Of a stretch of 64,000 nt of DNA, positions 18,355 through 28,119 are shown one piece after another (position 1 is the first letter of the stretch; every line of letters starts with the position of its first letter). The stretch covers positions 37,277 to 101,276 of the forward strand of contig JAFXQX010000030.1 of assembly GCA_017526745.1 (NCBI GenBank). Direction: 5' to 3'. Below the pieces are notes generated by a model. The model searched no databases and was not told where the DNA came from. It saw nothing but the letters and a program-made list of their open reading frames with translations. A program made the translations under genes and the position numbers. The DNA is from Lachnospiraceae bacterium (GTDB lineage Bacteria > Bacillota > Clostridia > Lachnospirales > Lachnospiraceae).

Positions 18355-19551
18355 TTACGCTGTCAAATATACCTGATCAAGGTCTTTTTGAAATAAACGA
18401 GTGATCATCTTGCCGAAAAGCTCAGAGCATTTTACATAATCCTCATTTATCCTATAACCCTTTTCTTCCAGCTTCATTTCTATTTCTTCTTCATACACCA
18501 ACGAAGAAATAATAACATAATCATCCGACGGATCGGCGAAGAACTCATCCGGTGTTACAACGCTTTTTACGCCGACATCTTCTGCTTTCACTTTAACGTC
18601 AATTATCCGTTTAAGAGATATTTGTTCCGATTGAATTAATGTAGATAAAATATGTCCGTATTTTCCATACCCCCAGATCGATACCGTTTTACCCGTAAGC
18701 ATTTCGCGGATCGAAGCGCCCAGCAACAACAATTCATCTTTTTTGATCATACTGTCAATAACAAAATCCAGTTTTCTTTTAAATGTATAATTATCACAAA
18801 ACCGTATTACAGCCTCATCAACATCCCCTTTCGAAAACACGTAAGGTTTCCATACTTTATTCCATGGCTCTCTTGGCCATCCGTGGCATCCAAACGGAAG
18901 ATCATCAGGAAACTCCGAAAACCTTTTTTTATCATAAGCCTCCATAGAAAAACGACTTGCCAGATCTATCGGCGGAACCGAAAAATCGATGTCTTCAGAA
19001 TTACCACAGTACCCCCAAAACTCGTCTTCTCCAACTTCAAAAATTTTCCCCATTCCGGTTCTATGATAGATTTTTTCCTTTTCGGTCAGTATTCGTAAAC
19101 AACTACTGATCTTTCTAAGTGAAAAGCCACCATTACCCACACAGTATTCCTCCGTAGGTCCTAGTGCCTCATAAATATTTCTCCATAAATACTTCGGTAG
19201 CGGAGCACCTATATAATCAAACCCAAGATCACAAAACTCCTTTAGTCTGTCAGAGAACACATAAACATCCAGTTGATGAAGCAGCATGTATTTGTAGTCA
19301 GCAAATCTGCGGTATAATTTCTCACTCAGCATCAGACGGCTGTATGCATCTCTCCCGTCAAAATCAGAATCGTCAAAGCATACAGTCTCGACACCACTCA
19401 AGTATCCGATTTTTTCTTTCAGTCTTCTCGGGGCAATAATATAAATATCATAATGCCCCAAAATGTTTATCAGCCTGTCAAAGGAAATCCGCTCATTCTC
19501 ATCAAATTCGGCTTTATAGCACGGAACAACAATACAAACTTCATATTTCAT
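18355..19551 (-). CDS. DUF5672 glycosyltransferase-like protein with C-terminal Rossmann-like module
   Basis: A 398-residue protein. Residues 1-270 fit DUF5672: VCIVVPCYKAEFDENER, then YKYMLLHQLDVYVFSDRL, FDYIGAPLP and VGNGGFSLRK, a GT-A-like pattern with D-x-D/V at the metal position. Residues about 290-385 are the Rossmann-like module (TVSIWGYGKYGHILSTLIQ, IIDVKVKAED, DYVIISSLVYEEE). It starts three bases after the upstream gene ends. Probably a glycosyltransferase; donor unknown. Confidence 0.75.
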   Translation of the reverse strand: MKYEVCIVVPCYKAEFDENERISFDRLINILGHYDIYIIAPRRLKEKIGYLSGVETVCFDDSDFDGRDAYSRLMLSEKLYRRFADYKYMLLHQLDVYVFSDRLKEFCDLGFDYIGAPLPKYLWRNIYEALGPTEEYCVGNGGFSLRKISSCLRILTEKEKIYHRTGMGKIFEVGEDEFWGYCGNSEDIDFSVPPIDLASRFSMEAYDKKRFSEFPDDLPFGCHGWPREPWNKVWKPYVFSKGDVDEAVIRFCDNYTFKRKLDFVIDSMIKKDELLLLGASIREMLTGKTVSIWGYGKYGHILSTLIQSEQISLKRIIDVKVKAEDVGVKSVVTPDEFFADPSDDYVIISSLVYEEEIEMKLEEKGYRINEDYVKCSELFGKMITRLFQKDLDQVYLTA

Positions 19552-19553
19552 GG

Positions 19554-20753
19554 TTAAATCATTACCTTTGACAGCTTCTCCTGAAAATCTTTACCATCCA
19601 AAGCCATTCTTTCAAACAACATACTGACAATTTGCCCTATAAGATTGTTCTCCTCTTCTATATCAATAAAATCAGACAACTCAAACCTCTTTTTCTTTTT
19701 CATAAGCACCGTAACATATTGATCGCTTCTTTTAGTCGAATCACTGCAGCAGACTTTAATTTCCGCGATTTCATTTAGTTCTTCGGAAATATTGATAGCA
19801 TTTTCTTTATTCCAAATTATGAAATCACCTTCTATGCAATCGAAGTTCCATTTATGCAATCCGGACCAATTCTCATGTACGGCTTCAGCCTTTCTATGTC
19901 TCAGTTTGATAATGCCATTTACCTTTACGGTATACAGGCACTTGATCAACCCTCTGTACGGATCAAAAGAATGATCCATTGAATTGCTTATGTACATGCA
20001 TTTTGCATAGTTTTCCCCAAATAGATTTGAAATTAATTCAAACATTCCGAAATAGCAATAGTATGTCCTCTCTATTGCCAATTCATCCCTGGCATTCATC
20101 AAATTATAATAATATGCCAAAGGATCCACAGGAATCAGGTTTATGAAACCATCTGGTATCTTCTCACCAAAACCAGTCATCAGTGCGCAGCCAATATCCA
20201 TTACCACATCACCGTCTTTAACCACCCCCGCCAGGTCGGGTTCCTCAAAAAGGAGTTCTCTTCTGTTCGTTCTTCGAGATTGTTTTAAAAAAGGGGCACT
20301 TTCTGCATTTCTATCAAGTCCGTACTCCAACCAAAAGTTTATCTCACTATCAAGGTTGCTAAGCCAAATGCGAAATGCTTCCAACAAATCAACCTTCCAC
20401 CTGAACACCATTTTATTATAGAATTGTTCTAATTCAGTCCTTTCAACATGATCTCTTATATATTCAATATCAGTAATAGCCTGAGTTTTACCCGGAAATT
20501 CAGAATTAATAATTCCCAGTATTTCCCTGCGAGCTTCACGTGAATTAACACCAATTACAACTCGGATCGAATCGTCATCCCGGCACAGTTTGATTGCCTC
20601 ATCCTTACTGATAATGTCCAGATCTAAATATTGTGTGCCAACTTTTTTCGAATCAGAATCACAAAGAGCGAACACTGTGAATTTATCTTTTCGGAGAATA
20701 TCCACCAGATAAGCCGCATGCCTTCCTGCTCCATAAACGATACATTTTTTCAT
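19554..20753 (-). CDS. Putative SAM-dependent enzyme with N-terminal Rossmann-like module
   Basis: A 399-residue protein. Residues 1-100 are the module (CIVYGAGRHAAYLVDILR, FALCDSDSKKVG, IRVVIGVNSREAR). Residues about 180-330 contain DVVMDIGCALMTGFG, like SAM motif I, then VDPLAYYYN and SNSMDHSFDPYRG, where other methyltransferases list the residues near the acceptor. I chose ATG at 20753, six bases after GAGG, instead of the GTG four codons earlier. The exact family is not recognised. Confidence 0.62.
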   Translation of the reverse strand: MKKCIVYGAGRHAAYLVDILRKDKFTVFALCDSDSKKVGTQYLDLDIISKDEAIKLCRDDDSIRVVIGVNSREARREILGIINSEFPGKTQAITDIEYIRDHVERTELEQFYNKMVFRWKVDLLEAFRIWLSNLDSEINFWLEYGLDRNAESAPFLKQSRRTNRRELLFEEPDLAGVVKDGDVVMDIGCALMTGFGEKIPDGFINLIPVDPLAYYYNLMNARDELAIERTYYCYFGMFELISNLFGENYAKCMYISNSMDHSFDPYRGLIKCLYTVKVNGIIKLRHRKAEAVHENWSGLHKWNFDCIEGDFIIWNKENAINISEELNEIAEIKVCCSDSTKRSDQYVTVLMKKKKRFELSDFIDIEEENNLIGQIVSMLFERMALDGKDFQEKLSKVMI

Positions 20754-20795
20754 TTGATTCCTCACATAACAGTCTCGAAACTCTTTTGCGCCCCT

Positions 20796-21938
20796 CTAAG
20801 ACTCTTTTGTTTTACAATGGTTTCTAACCTTCACCAAGCTTGAACCATAAATATATCCTCTTATAGGAGCAACCATTCCCTTTGAAAAACCACATTTCCA
20901 CAAACAATATGTAAATGATAGCTGATCTCTGCAGCTGTGATTCATGACCTCATTCCACCATTTTTCCATCAGTTTCTTCATTTGTGTATCATGTTTCCTA
21001 AACAGTACTCCTGTTTCATACAATCCATAATGACTAGGCATCCGTTCGCGTATGTATCCGAACATCTGATTCAGTATAACTTCTTCCTTGTCCATGCGTT
21101 CAAAAACGCAGACCATTCCCTCCGTATATAGACAGTCATATCTGGAGTGAGGATAAATCGAAATCCATGTTTTTTCCCCAATCATATCACGTACGAATTC
21201 GTACATGGCATCCTTTATTGACATACTTCCATCAACATATAAACTGTATTCATAGTTTGAAAACATGGCGCATCCGAGTATCTTGCATAATCTGGCTCTT
21301 CTGACCGGATCTAAAGATTCCCTTGGAATGATTCCATTAAGATCAATCCATTTCATCCCATATCCATCATGAGGCGGATTATCCGAAACGCAATAATAAT
21401 CACACATATCAGTATCATATACATGTTCAGCTTCCGCATCATAATTACCGGATATGCATGTATATACAGCAATTCTCTTTTTTCCCGGATTCTCCAAAAT
21501 CGGGAACTTATAGCTCACATCAGTACCGGTTACGTCTTGCTCAGCTATATCATGAATCGAAATCGCTTTTTTTCTGTAAAATGCTTCAACAAGTTCATCC
21601 GAAAAACGAATTTCATCCCACGTTACAACATCCGATGGAGTATTATCTGATATCTGTTTTACAATATCATCAACCTTCTCTCCCTCTGCGAGCACAAAAA
21701 AAAGAACCCCTTTTCTATCGAATAATTCTCTTGGCGATCGACATACAATCCCATTCTTTATAGTCCTCCCCCACATCATCGGATCATTATCGCAAAAACA
21801 AGTCGGGAATATGTCCAGCATCTGAAGTGCATCCCAGCCTTTTCCTTTTGCGATAAACCCGCATCCCCATATGCATATTTCAGAGTACAATTCACTCCTG
21901 CATGCATCAATCTTATTTTTCAATGATTTTTGTTCCAA
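20796..21938 (-). CDS. DUF616 (TOD1/MUCI70-like) glycosyltransferase with N-terminal Rossmann-like module
   Basis: A 380-residue protein. Residues about 10-115 are the module (EICIWGCGFIAKGKGWD, CFCDNDPMMWG, VLFFVLAEGEK). Residues about 150-370 fit DUF616: KRIAVYTCISGNYD, then CDYYCVSDN, YEYSLYVDGSM and RDQLSFTYCLWKCGF. The family is treated as glycosyltransferase-like. The start is TTG at 21938, with AGAGGA eight bases upstream and a 26-base overlap with asnB. Confidence 0.76.
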   Translation of the reverse strand: MEQKSLKNKIDACRSELYSEICIWGCGFIAKGKGWDALQMLDIFPTCFCDNDPMMWGRTIKNGIVCRSPRELFDRKGVLFFVLAEGEKVDDIVKQISDNTPSDVVTWDEIRFSDELVEAFYRKKAISIHDIAEQDVTGTDVSYKFPILENPGKKRIAVYTCISGNYDAEAEHVYDTDMCDYYCVSDNPPHDGYGMKWIDLNGIIPRESLDPVRRARLCKILGCAMFSNYEYSLYVDGSMSIKDAMYEFVRDMIGEKTWISIYPHSRYDCLYTEGMVCVFERMDKEEVILNQMFGYIRERMPSHYGLYETGVLFRKHDTQMKKLMEKWWNEVMNHSCRDQLSFTYCLWKCGFSKGMVAPIRGYIYGSSLVKVRNHCKTKES

Positions 21939-23556
21939 GAAACAGTTCCTCTATTCTTTCCTGAGGCATAACACCCATTCCAAAAAAAGATTCGGGAATA
22001 GTGAACCCTTCTTTTCTTCTGTTGATCAGATTATGTGGGAGTTCACTATTATATGCATTCTTTAAAACATATTTGAGTATACCGTTTGGGCACCTCTCAT
22101 TCTGCGAAAGCGAAAAAGCATACTCTATAAGTTTTTTCGAAAGGAACGGAACCCTGACTTCCAGAGAATTGGCCATAGATACTCTGTCGGTTTTGGGCAG
22201 AATATCATCCGACAGATATGTATAGAATTCCATATACTGCATCCTGGTAATGGGCGGAAGATCCTTGTGATAGTGCTTTCTCAGAAACCAAAACATGTCA
22301 TAATCATCACTTATTCCTAATCTTTTTTTCAGCTTTTTATGTTCGGGAAGGGGCCTGAACACATACCATTGATATATAAATTCAAGATCTTCATCAACTG
22401 TGGTCTTCCTTCCTGATTCAAAATCTTTCAGACGTAGATGTCTCGGATATCCGGCAAACAACTCATCGCCACCTTCTCCCGAAAGCATTACTTTACACTT
22501 CTTCTTTGCCTCTCTTGAAACTATAAATGTAGGATAGGCAGATGTATCAGCAAATGGTTCGTCATACCACTCTTTAAGATTATTGTACAGATCTCGGAAC
22601 TCATTTTTTTTAACGAAGTATTTATTCCCGTTAAACCCGTACTTTTCCTCAAGGCATCTGACGTAAGGTAATTCGTTATTTCTATGGTCATAAAATCCGA
22701 TGGAAAACGTCTGATATGAATCTGTTTTTGCCAAAGCCTCAACCGTAATGATACTCGAATCCATACCACCACTAAGGAACCCCCCCACGGGAACATCGGC
22801 AACAAGTTGTTCTCCGATCGACTCTGAAACCAGCTCTTTTACAGTTCCTAACTTGTCATATATGATCTCATTACCTTCTTCTGCATTCGGTTTCAGGCTC
22901 CAAAATGAAGCATTACTTTCAACAGCACCTCTTTCATAGTCGTAAACCAACTCACAAGCCTGTTCCAATTTGAAGACATCCTTATATATTGTTTTGGGTG
23001 CCGGAATACACAGAAAATTATAAAAATCCAGAATTGCCGTATTATCGATCTGAAGAGAAGTGTCATTTATTAGGCTGGTAATAGCCTTAAGCTCAGAGGC
23101 ATAAGCAAAGTCTCTGCCATTATAATAATAGTAAAGAGGCTTGATGCCAGCTATATCCCGGAAAAGCTTAAGTTTTTTTTCACGTCTGTCAAGTATTGCA
23201 ATGGCATACATCCCATCAATATGCTCGACAAATCTGTCTCCCCATTCCAGGTATGAATTGAGTATTACTTCACTGTCCGTTGTTGATCTGAAGGAATACC
23301 CTTTTTCCATAAGATCATTTCGAAGCGGCTCAAACCCATATATCTCTCCGTTAAATGTCAATGCCACGCTATGGCTTGTATCCTCCATAGGTTGCATCCC
23401 GTTATCAGAGAGATCTATGATTGATAACCGGACAAATCCCATGGTAAAATCATCAAAGCAATTAATCCTCTTACCATCCGGTCCCCGGTGTACAATAGAG
23501 TTCAATGCTTTCTTATAATTCCATGTTTTCTTTGTCCCGCCAAGGATTCCACACAT
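21913..23556 (-). CDS. asnB: Asparagine synthetase B-type glutamine amidotransferase
   Basis: A 547-residue class II amidotransferase. After Met removal, Cys2 is the nucleophile (MCGILGG), followed by IVHRGPDGKR and ALTFNGEIYGF. The synthetase domain has the PP-loop GGFLSGGMDSSIITVEAL near residue 255 and MLSGEGGDELFAGYPRH near 365. Length and motifs are normal for the AsnB type. It sits inside the glycan locus, where homologues such as WbpS and WbtH amidate uronic acids in O-antigens; I infer the same role here, though asparagine synthesis cannot be excluded. Confidence 0.9.
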   Translation of the reverse strand: MCGILGGTKKTWNYKKALNSIVHRGPDGKRINCFDDFTMGFVRLSIIDLSDNGMQPMEDTSHSVALTFNGEIYGFEPLRNDLMEKGYSFRSTTDSEVILNSYLEWGDRFVEHIDGMYAIAILDRREKKLKLFRDIAGIKPLYYYYNGRDFAYASELKAITSLINDTSLQIDNTAILDFYNFLCIPAPKTIYKDVFKLEQACELVYDYERGAVESNASFWSLKPNAEEGNEIIYDKLGTVKELVSESIGEQLVADVPVGGFLSGGMDSSIITVEALAKTDSYQTFSIGFYDHRNNELPYVRCLEEKYGFNGNKYFVKKNEFRDLYNNLKEWYDEPFADTSAYPTFIVSREAKKKCKVMLSGEGGDELFAGYPRHLRLKDFESGRKTTVDEDLEFIYQWYVFRPLPEHKKLKKRLGISDDYDMFWFLRKHYHKDLPPITRMQYMEFYTYLSDDILPKTDRVSMANSLEVRVPFLSKKLIEYAFSLSQNERCPNGILKYVLKNAYNSELPHNLINRRKEGFTIPESFFGMGVMPQERIEELFLGTKIIEK

Positions 23557-23568
23557 TTTCGTAATCCT

Positions 23569-23970
23569 TTATACATCCATATCATAAACAAGCTGCGTAA
23601 TAGAAATTGTTGGTCTGCCAAGTGTTCTTTCTATATCCTTGTGTATCTCATCATACAGATAAGGTAGTGTCACAATAACAATATCCGGTTTTTTGTTTGG
23701 TGGAACTTCATCTAATTTATAACAGTCAATATCAAAATATAGTTTCGGACTTCCCTGGTCCAAAGCATAAAGAAGTCGAACGGTTTTACTGTCCTTAAGC
23801 TCACGAACAACACAGTTCCCCAAATCATTCATACCATAAACAGCAACGCTGTTATAACCCAACGCCTTGAGATAGTCCTCCATTTTTCGCCCGTTTTGCT
23901 TAGCAACCAAAAACTGGAGAGCGGCATTATAGTTCTCGTAATATGCATGTAATTGCTTTTCATCCACCAT
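23569..23970 (-). CDS. Stand-alone Rossmann-like module protein
   Basis: A 133-residue protein that consists almost only of the module fused to its neighbours: a helical lead-in of about 35 residues, then SVAVYGMNDLGNCVVRELK, LLYALDQGS, DIVIVTLPYLYDEI and PTISITQLVYDMDV. The usual G-x-G-x-x-G is degenerate (GMNDLG). No catalytic domain is attached. It lies between asnB and a GT2 gene with small gaps and is translated from ATG at 23970 with GGAAG upstream. A role as an adaptor or binding protein for the locus is inference. Confidence 0.7.
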   Translation of the reverse strand: MVDEKQLHAYYENYNAALQFLVAKQNGRKMEDYLKALGYNSVAVYGMNDLGNCVVRELKDSKTVRLLYALDQGSPKLYFDIDCYKLDEVPPNKKPDIVIVTLPYLYDEIHKDIERTLGRPTISITQLVYDMDV

Positions 23971-23976
23971 ATATTA

Positions 23977-25092
23977 TTACTTCCTGTATACATGCGCCGG
24001 AACCGAAAAACTCTCGACTCCAATGTTTATCAGTTCGTTCATCACGTCCAGCATCTTATCATTCCCCACCGAAAGAACCAAATGAAATCCTCCCTCATCC
24101 AACTTTCTTAACATATCTTGCGGAGAAAGAATGATAATGCCTTCCTTCACTGTTCCCCACTTGTTCTTATCTTTATCAGCGAAATAGACTACCCGTTCAG
24201 ACAATTCGTTTTTTATTACCCCTCCAATATGACCGGATCCGTAGAGTATTATGTTGCTTCCCGGTGGAATTTCTTTATCATGAATAATTGGGGCACATAT
24301 TCCGGAAAATTTGGAATTAATATCGTCAAATTCTATATCCCTGTATTTAAGCATAATACTGTAGAAAAGCATGAGTTGAGTCGGGGATTCTTTTATATTG
24401 TTCAATATCCAATCCAAATACTTTAGATATAATCGTTTATTCTTTTCCTTGACCTGATCCGCCTTTCCAACCGCCAACGAAGCATCATGTAATCTGTAAA
24501 GATAGAATACCCCGGGAATATAGCCAATCTTTTTCCCGTAATACAACATACGCAACCAATATTCATAATCCTCGGCGCAAAAAAGAGTTGTATCATATTC
24601 TCCCATCTGATCAAGAACCTCTCGTCTATACATAAAACAGGCTCCAACAACATCCCCCGTATACATATCCTGTTCAATATACGGTAGTGCCTCATAAAGA
24701 AACTTCTTTTTATCATCAACAAAAAGGAAGCCTGTGCATACCATACTGTAATGGTCATTGCGATCCAAATACTCATTCATTACTTCTAACGCGCGAGAAA
24801 GGAACCAATTATCATCCGACGTCCATGTCAGGTACTTACCTCGTGCATGTCTGAAGCCAATATTCAAAGACTCAGGTAATTGTTTATTGGTTTCATTATG
24901 TATAACTCTTATCCTGTTATCAATTTCTTCGTAGTGCCTGGCAATTGACAACGTATCATCCGTAGAACAATCATCTACAATGATCAATTCCCACTCTGTA
25001 AAAGTCTGTCTCAAAATACTGTCAATTGATTCACAGATATAATTAGCTCTGTTGTAAGTCGGCATCACAACCGAGATCTTAGGGGTGTTCAT
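23977..25092 (-). CDS. GT2 glycosyltransferase with C-terminal Rossmann-like module
   Basis: A 371-residue protein. Residues 1-225 are a family 2 GT-A domain: KISVVMPTYNRANYICESID, WELIIVDDCSTDDT, ARGKYLTWTSDDNW and CAEDYEYWLRM. Residues about 275-371 are the module (NIILYGSGHIGGVIKNELS, VYFADKDKNKWG, FHLVLSVGNDKML). I chose the ATG at 25092 because it overlaps the upstream stop as ATGA; an earlier ATG at 25110 would lie deeper in the upstream gene. Confidence 0.85.
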   Translation of the reverse strand: MNTPKISVVMPTYNRANYICESIDSILRQTFTEWELIIVDDCSTDDTLSIARHYEEIDNRIRVIHNETNKQLPESLNIGFRHARGKYLTWTSDDNWFLSRALEVMNEYLDRNDHYSMVCTGFLFVDDKKKFLYEALPYIEQDMYTGDVVGACFMYRREVLDQMGEYDTTLFCAEDYEYWLRMLYYGKKIGYIPGVFYLYRLHDASLAVGKADQVKEKNKRLYLKYLDWILNNIKESPTQLMLFYSIMLKYRDIEFDDINSKFSGICAPIIHDKEIPPGSNIILYGSGHIGGVIKNELSERVVYFADKDKNKWGTVKEGIIILSPQDMLRKLDEGGFHLVLSVGNDKMLDVMNELINIGVESFSVPAHVYRK

Positions 25093-26924
25093 TTTACCGT
25101 ACCTATCCATGCGCAGAAGAGATCCGGCGTCGGATCCTCATTCTTTAAATCCTCAACCACGGAAACTTTATCGCAAAAGCAAGAAAGCATATCTTTAAGG
25201 CATTGTTTGTCAAACCATTGCTCCCATTCGCCAATCTCATAATGTCCGTATAATTCTATATTTTTATCTATAATGATTATTCTTCCGCCTTTCTTTGTGA
25301 CACGTGCGAGCTCTCGTAATGAGCTCCAAATATCTATAGCATGCTCCAGTGCCTCGCACGTATATACCACATCAAAGAAATCATCTTCAAACGGAATCAT
25401 TGTCAACGTACCGATCCTTTTTTCCACAACCGATCCCGGAACAAATTTCAAGACTTTTTCCGAAATATCCATAGCGTATAACCCTATACCCGCTACTCTT
25501 TGGGAAAGATTTTTGATATATGCCCCCTTTCCACAACCCGCATCTAGCACATTTAATCCATCGCCCTTTTTGTTTTCGTTAACATATTTTTTTAGCGAAG
25601 ATTCTATCACTATATATCGTCCGTCTTCGATGCTATACTCATCTTTAAAACCTGACGATTGATTATCAAATTCAATCTTATTCTTATAATATAATGCATC
25701 TAAAAAATATTTATTAGCCCAACTAATCTCAGAATAGGGGAAATAACTGTTCTCTTCATCTTTTGCGTACTCCGAAGGATAACTTCCAAACCATCCCCCT
25801 GAATCATTTTGAAGTTTGACCGCATATTTAAAAACTTTATTCCCAGTTTCAACGTCACCCAGTCGAAACCACACAAGAGCCAATTGAAACATCCCGGTAG
25901 AGCATACCCAATTGCAATCATTATAGGCTGGAATCTCGCCATTCTCCTTCATATAGTTTTTCTTAATGCGATCCATTGCGTCCCGAACAACATCAATGCA
26001 GTTTAAATCGACAAGGGCCTCCATAACATATGCATAGAAATGTGAAAGGAGCGAGAATTTCTCAATTTTCTCTCCGCAATTATTCAAATAATATTTCAAC
26101 GCTTTTTTCGCTTTTTCAATGTATTCGTCTCTTTTTAAAATATAACCTGCTTCCATAAGTGGAGACAGGCAATACAAATGTATTATCTCGTCATAAACAC
26201 TACCATTTCCAAAATCATTTTCTCGTGGCGATCGCAATCTTCCACTTTTATCAATATTTGATATGATCCAATCACATCCACATTTAATATGTTCATCAAC
26301 GATAGGAAGGATATTGCGTATCGAAATAAGTCCTTTTAAAATCTGTCCAGAATCAAAAACATACGGCTTAGTATCCTCAGTGTTATACCAAGAACCATCA
26401 TCTTTTTGTATAAAACATAACCATTTTGCATATTGAATTGCTAAATCCCTATACCCCCACCTTAAAAGTGAAGGAATATAATAACCGGACACTTCAGGAT
26501 AAGGCAAACAGTTATCACTATTATTCTTTACCCCCTTATCTTCAATGGTATTGTTCTTTATCCATTCTATCGATTTTCTGTAAGATCCAATGTAATCAGT
26601 TCTCCCTTTAATCCGTTCCCTAGTAATAACGTATTTGAGCTCTTCAAAAAACAAATATTTGATTTTTTTACAATTCAATCCCTTCGCAATATCATTCCTA
26701 GTATTTGTATCTAGTACCGTAATAACAACGATTATGTCGGTCAATTCATTCTTGATTCCATCTGGTGGAACTATCGGAATTCCATCAATGTTTGTTCCCC
26801 ATTTCGACGGATCGTTATCTACAAATGATAAAACATATTCCTTCCCAACATATTTCAAAAACTCTCTTCCTATATGACCTGCTCCAAAAAAAATGTACCG
26901 TTCATACTGATCACTAATACCCAT
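25089..26924 (-). CDS. Three-domain protein: Rossmann-like module, alpha/alpha-toroid, SAM methyltransferase
   Basis: A 611-residue protein. Residues about 5-105 are the module (YIFFGAGHIGREFLKYV, LSFVDNDPSKWG, DIIVVITVLDTN). Residues about 115-410 look like an alpha/alpha-toroid, with repeated WLCFIQKDDGSWYN- and LQNDSGGWFGSYP-like strips, as in terpene cyclase-like or glycan-modifying folds. Residues about 440-600 are a Methyltransf_11 domain: NVLDAGCGKGAYIKNLSQ, DVVYTCEALEHAIDIW and RVTKKGGRIIIID. ATG at 26924 has AAGGGGG eight bases upstream. The combination is unusual; function unknown. Confidence 0.75.
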   Translation of the reverse strand: MGISDQYERYIFFGAGHIGREFLKYVGKEYVLSFVDNDPSKWGTNIDGIPIVPPDGIKNELTDIIVVITVLDTNTRNDIAKGLNCKKIKYLFFEELKYVITRERIKGRTDYIGSYRKSIEWIKNNTIEDKGVKNNSDNCLPYPEVSGYYIPSLLRWGYRDLAIQYAKWLCFIQKDDGSWYNTEDTKPYVFDSGQILKGLISIRNILPIVDEHIKCGCDWIISNIDKSGRLRSPRENDFGNGSVYDEIIHLYCLSPLMEAGYILKRDEYIEKAKKALKYYLNNCGEKIEKFSLLSHFYAYVMEALVDLNCIDVVRDAMDRIKKNYMKENGEIPAYNDCNWVCSTGMFQLALVWFRLGDVETGNKVFKYAVKLQNDSGGWFGSYPSEYAKDEENSYFPYSEISWANKYFLDALYYKNKIEFDNQSSGFKDEYSIEDGRYIVIESSLKKYVNENKKGDGLNVLDAGCGKGAYIKNLSQRVAGIGLYAMDISEKVLKFVPGSVVEKRIGTLTMIPFEDDFFDVVYTCEALEHAIDIWSSLRELARVTKKGGRIIIIDKNIELYGHYEIGEWEQWFDKQCLKDMLSCFCDKVSVVEDLKNEDPTPDLFCAWIGTVK

Positions 26925-26963
26925 CTCATTTGCCCCCTTCATAGTCCTTTAAATCAAGGAGTA

Positions 26964-28055
26964 TTAAATTGACTCCAAAAACTCATTAATGCCTATCTCT
27001 CCCTCATCAAAAATGCCACATTCATATACGCAACTCCTCATCACATCCTGATTATAAGAATTCAGAAAAATCTCCTTAAGATCAACAATGTCATCCTCCG
27101 GATCAAAACAAAACAATTTGTCTATTGAGGACATATAGGAATAAATCTTGCGGCGACAAACAATCGGATTTGAGCAGCAAAAAAAATCAAAAGAACTTGG
27201 GATAAGACGTTCAAGTTCTTTTATCGCTTTCGACACTTCAACACAAGTACCATTATCCATTGATAAAGCAACTATTCTGTCAGCATAAGCAGGCAAAATA
27301 TATATTTCTTCGTCCAAATCCACTCCACCGCTATAGTACCATGATCTACCGGTGCTTTTACAATCAAACATTGTCATATTCCCATCATCCAAACAATATC
27401 TACATACATTTCTCCCCTCATATGGAATGAGCCAGAAATTTTCATTACGATGAATAATTGAAGAAAAACCTTTTTCCGCGGCTCCCAATTCAACAAAAGA
27501 GACACTATCATCTGCCGTGTTTAGGCATAGGATTCGATTGTTTTTTAACAGTGTTACGAAAATATTTCCATTAAAATAAACATAATCTCTTGCAAGAAGG
27601 CCTCCAACTATATCAATGTCCCCCGTATCATATGTAATCTCCGTGCACGTCTTAGCTCCTAAATCAACCTTAACTATCTTGTCAATTTCATAGCCAAATA
27701 GATATAAAAAAACATCAATCACACATCCGCAACAAAAGTTAATGTGTCCTCTTTCAATAATACCCTTCAACGAAATGGATTCTGTTTCTCCACTCGCAAT
27801 GTCATATATTGTTAGATCAGTTCTATTACCCGGCAAAAAAAACAATCTTGTATCACTATGAATAATCATAAAGCAAAGATTTTCGAACGATTCGTTCCCG
27901 TGGCTTAAGTAACTTATCGCATCAGCGGTTCCCGTATCGACATCAATTCTATATATCAATGGCGACTCCCTAGAAATCGCATATAAGGAATCATCCGCAG
28001 CACATATAGCAGTGGGTACTAGCCTTTTTGTTTTCGCAAACTTTTTTGTTTCCAT
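26964..28055 (-). CDS. Unknown protein, probably a beta-propeller
   Basis: A 363-residue protein with no recognised family. It shows repeating beta-strand strips with polar turns, such as TAICAADDSLYAISRESPLI, RLFFLPGNRTDLTIYD, NIFVTLLKNNRILCLNT and EIYILPAYADRIVAL, about 45-50 residues apart, which suggests a six- or seven-bladed propeller. There is no signal peptide or membrane segment. ATG at 28055 has GAGG six bases before it. It may bind a sugar or a partner protein in the locus; this is a guess. Confidence 0.6.
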   Translation of the reverse strand: METKKFAKTKRLVPTAICAADDSLYAISRESPLIYRIDVDTGTADAISYLSHGNESFENLCFMIIHSDTRLFFLPGNRTDLTIYDIASGETESISLKGIIERGHINFCCGCVIDVFLYLFGYEIDKIVKVDLGAKTCTEITYDTGDIDIVGGLLARDYVYFNGNIFVTLLKNNRILCLNTADDSVSFVELGAAEKGFSSIIHRNENFWLIPYEGRNVCRYCLDDGNMTMFDCKSTGRSWYYSGGVDLDEEIYILPAYADRIVALSMDNGTCVEVSKAIKELERLIPSSFDFFCCSNPIVCRRKIYSYMSSIDKLFCFDPEDDIVDLKEIFLNSYNQDVMRSCVYECGIFDEGEIGINEFLESI

Positions 28056-28119
28056 TTTGATCCTCACAAACATAAAGCAAACTAAATTATCCTAGATGAA
28101 ACCCGTAAATCGCAGCAAT

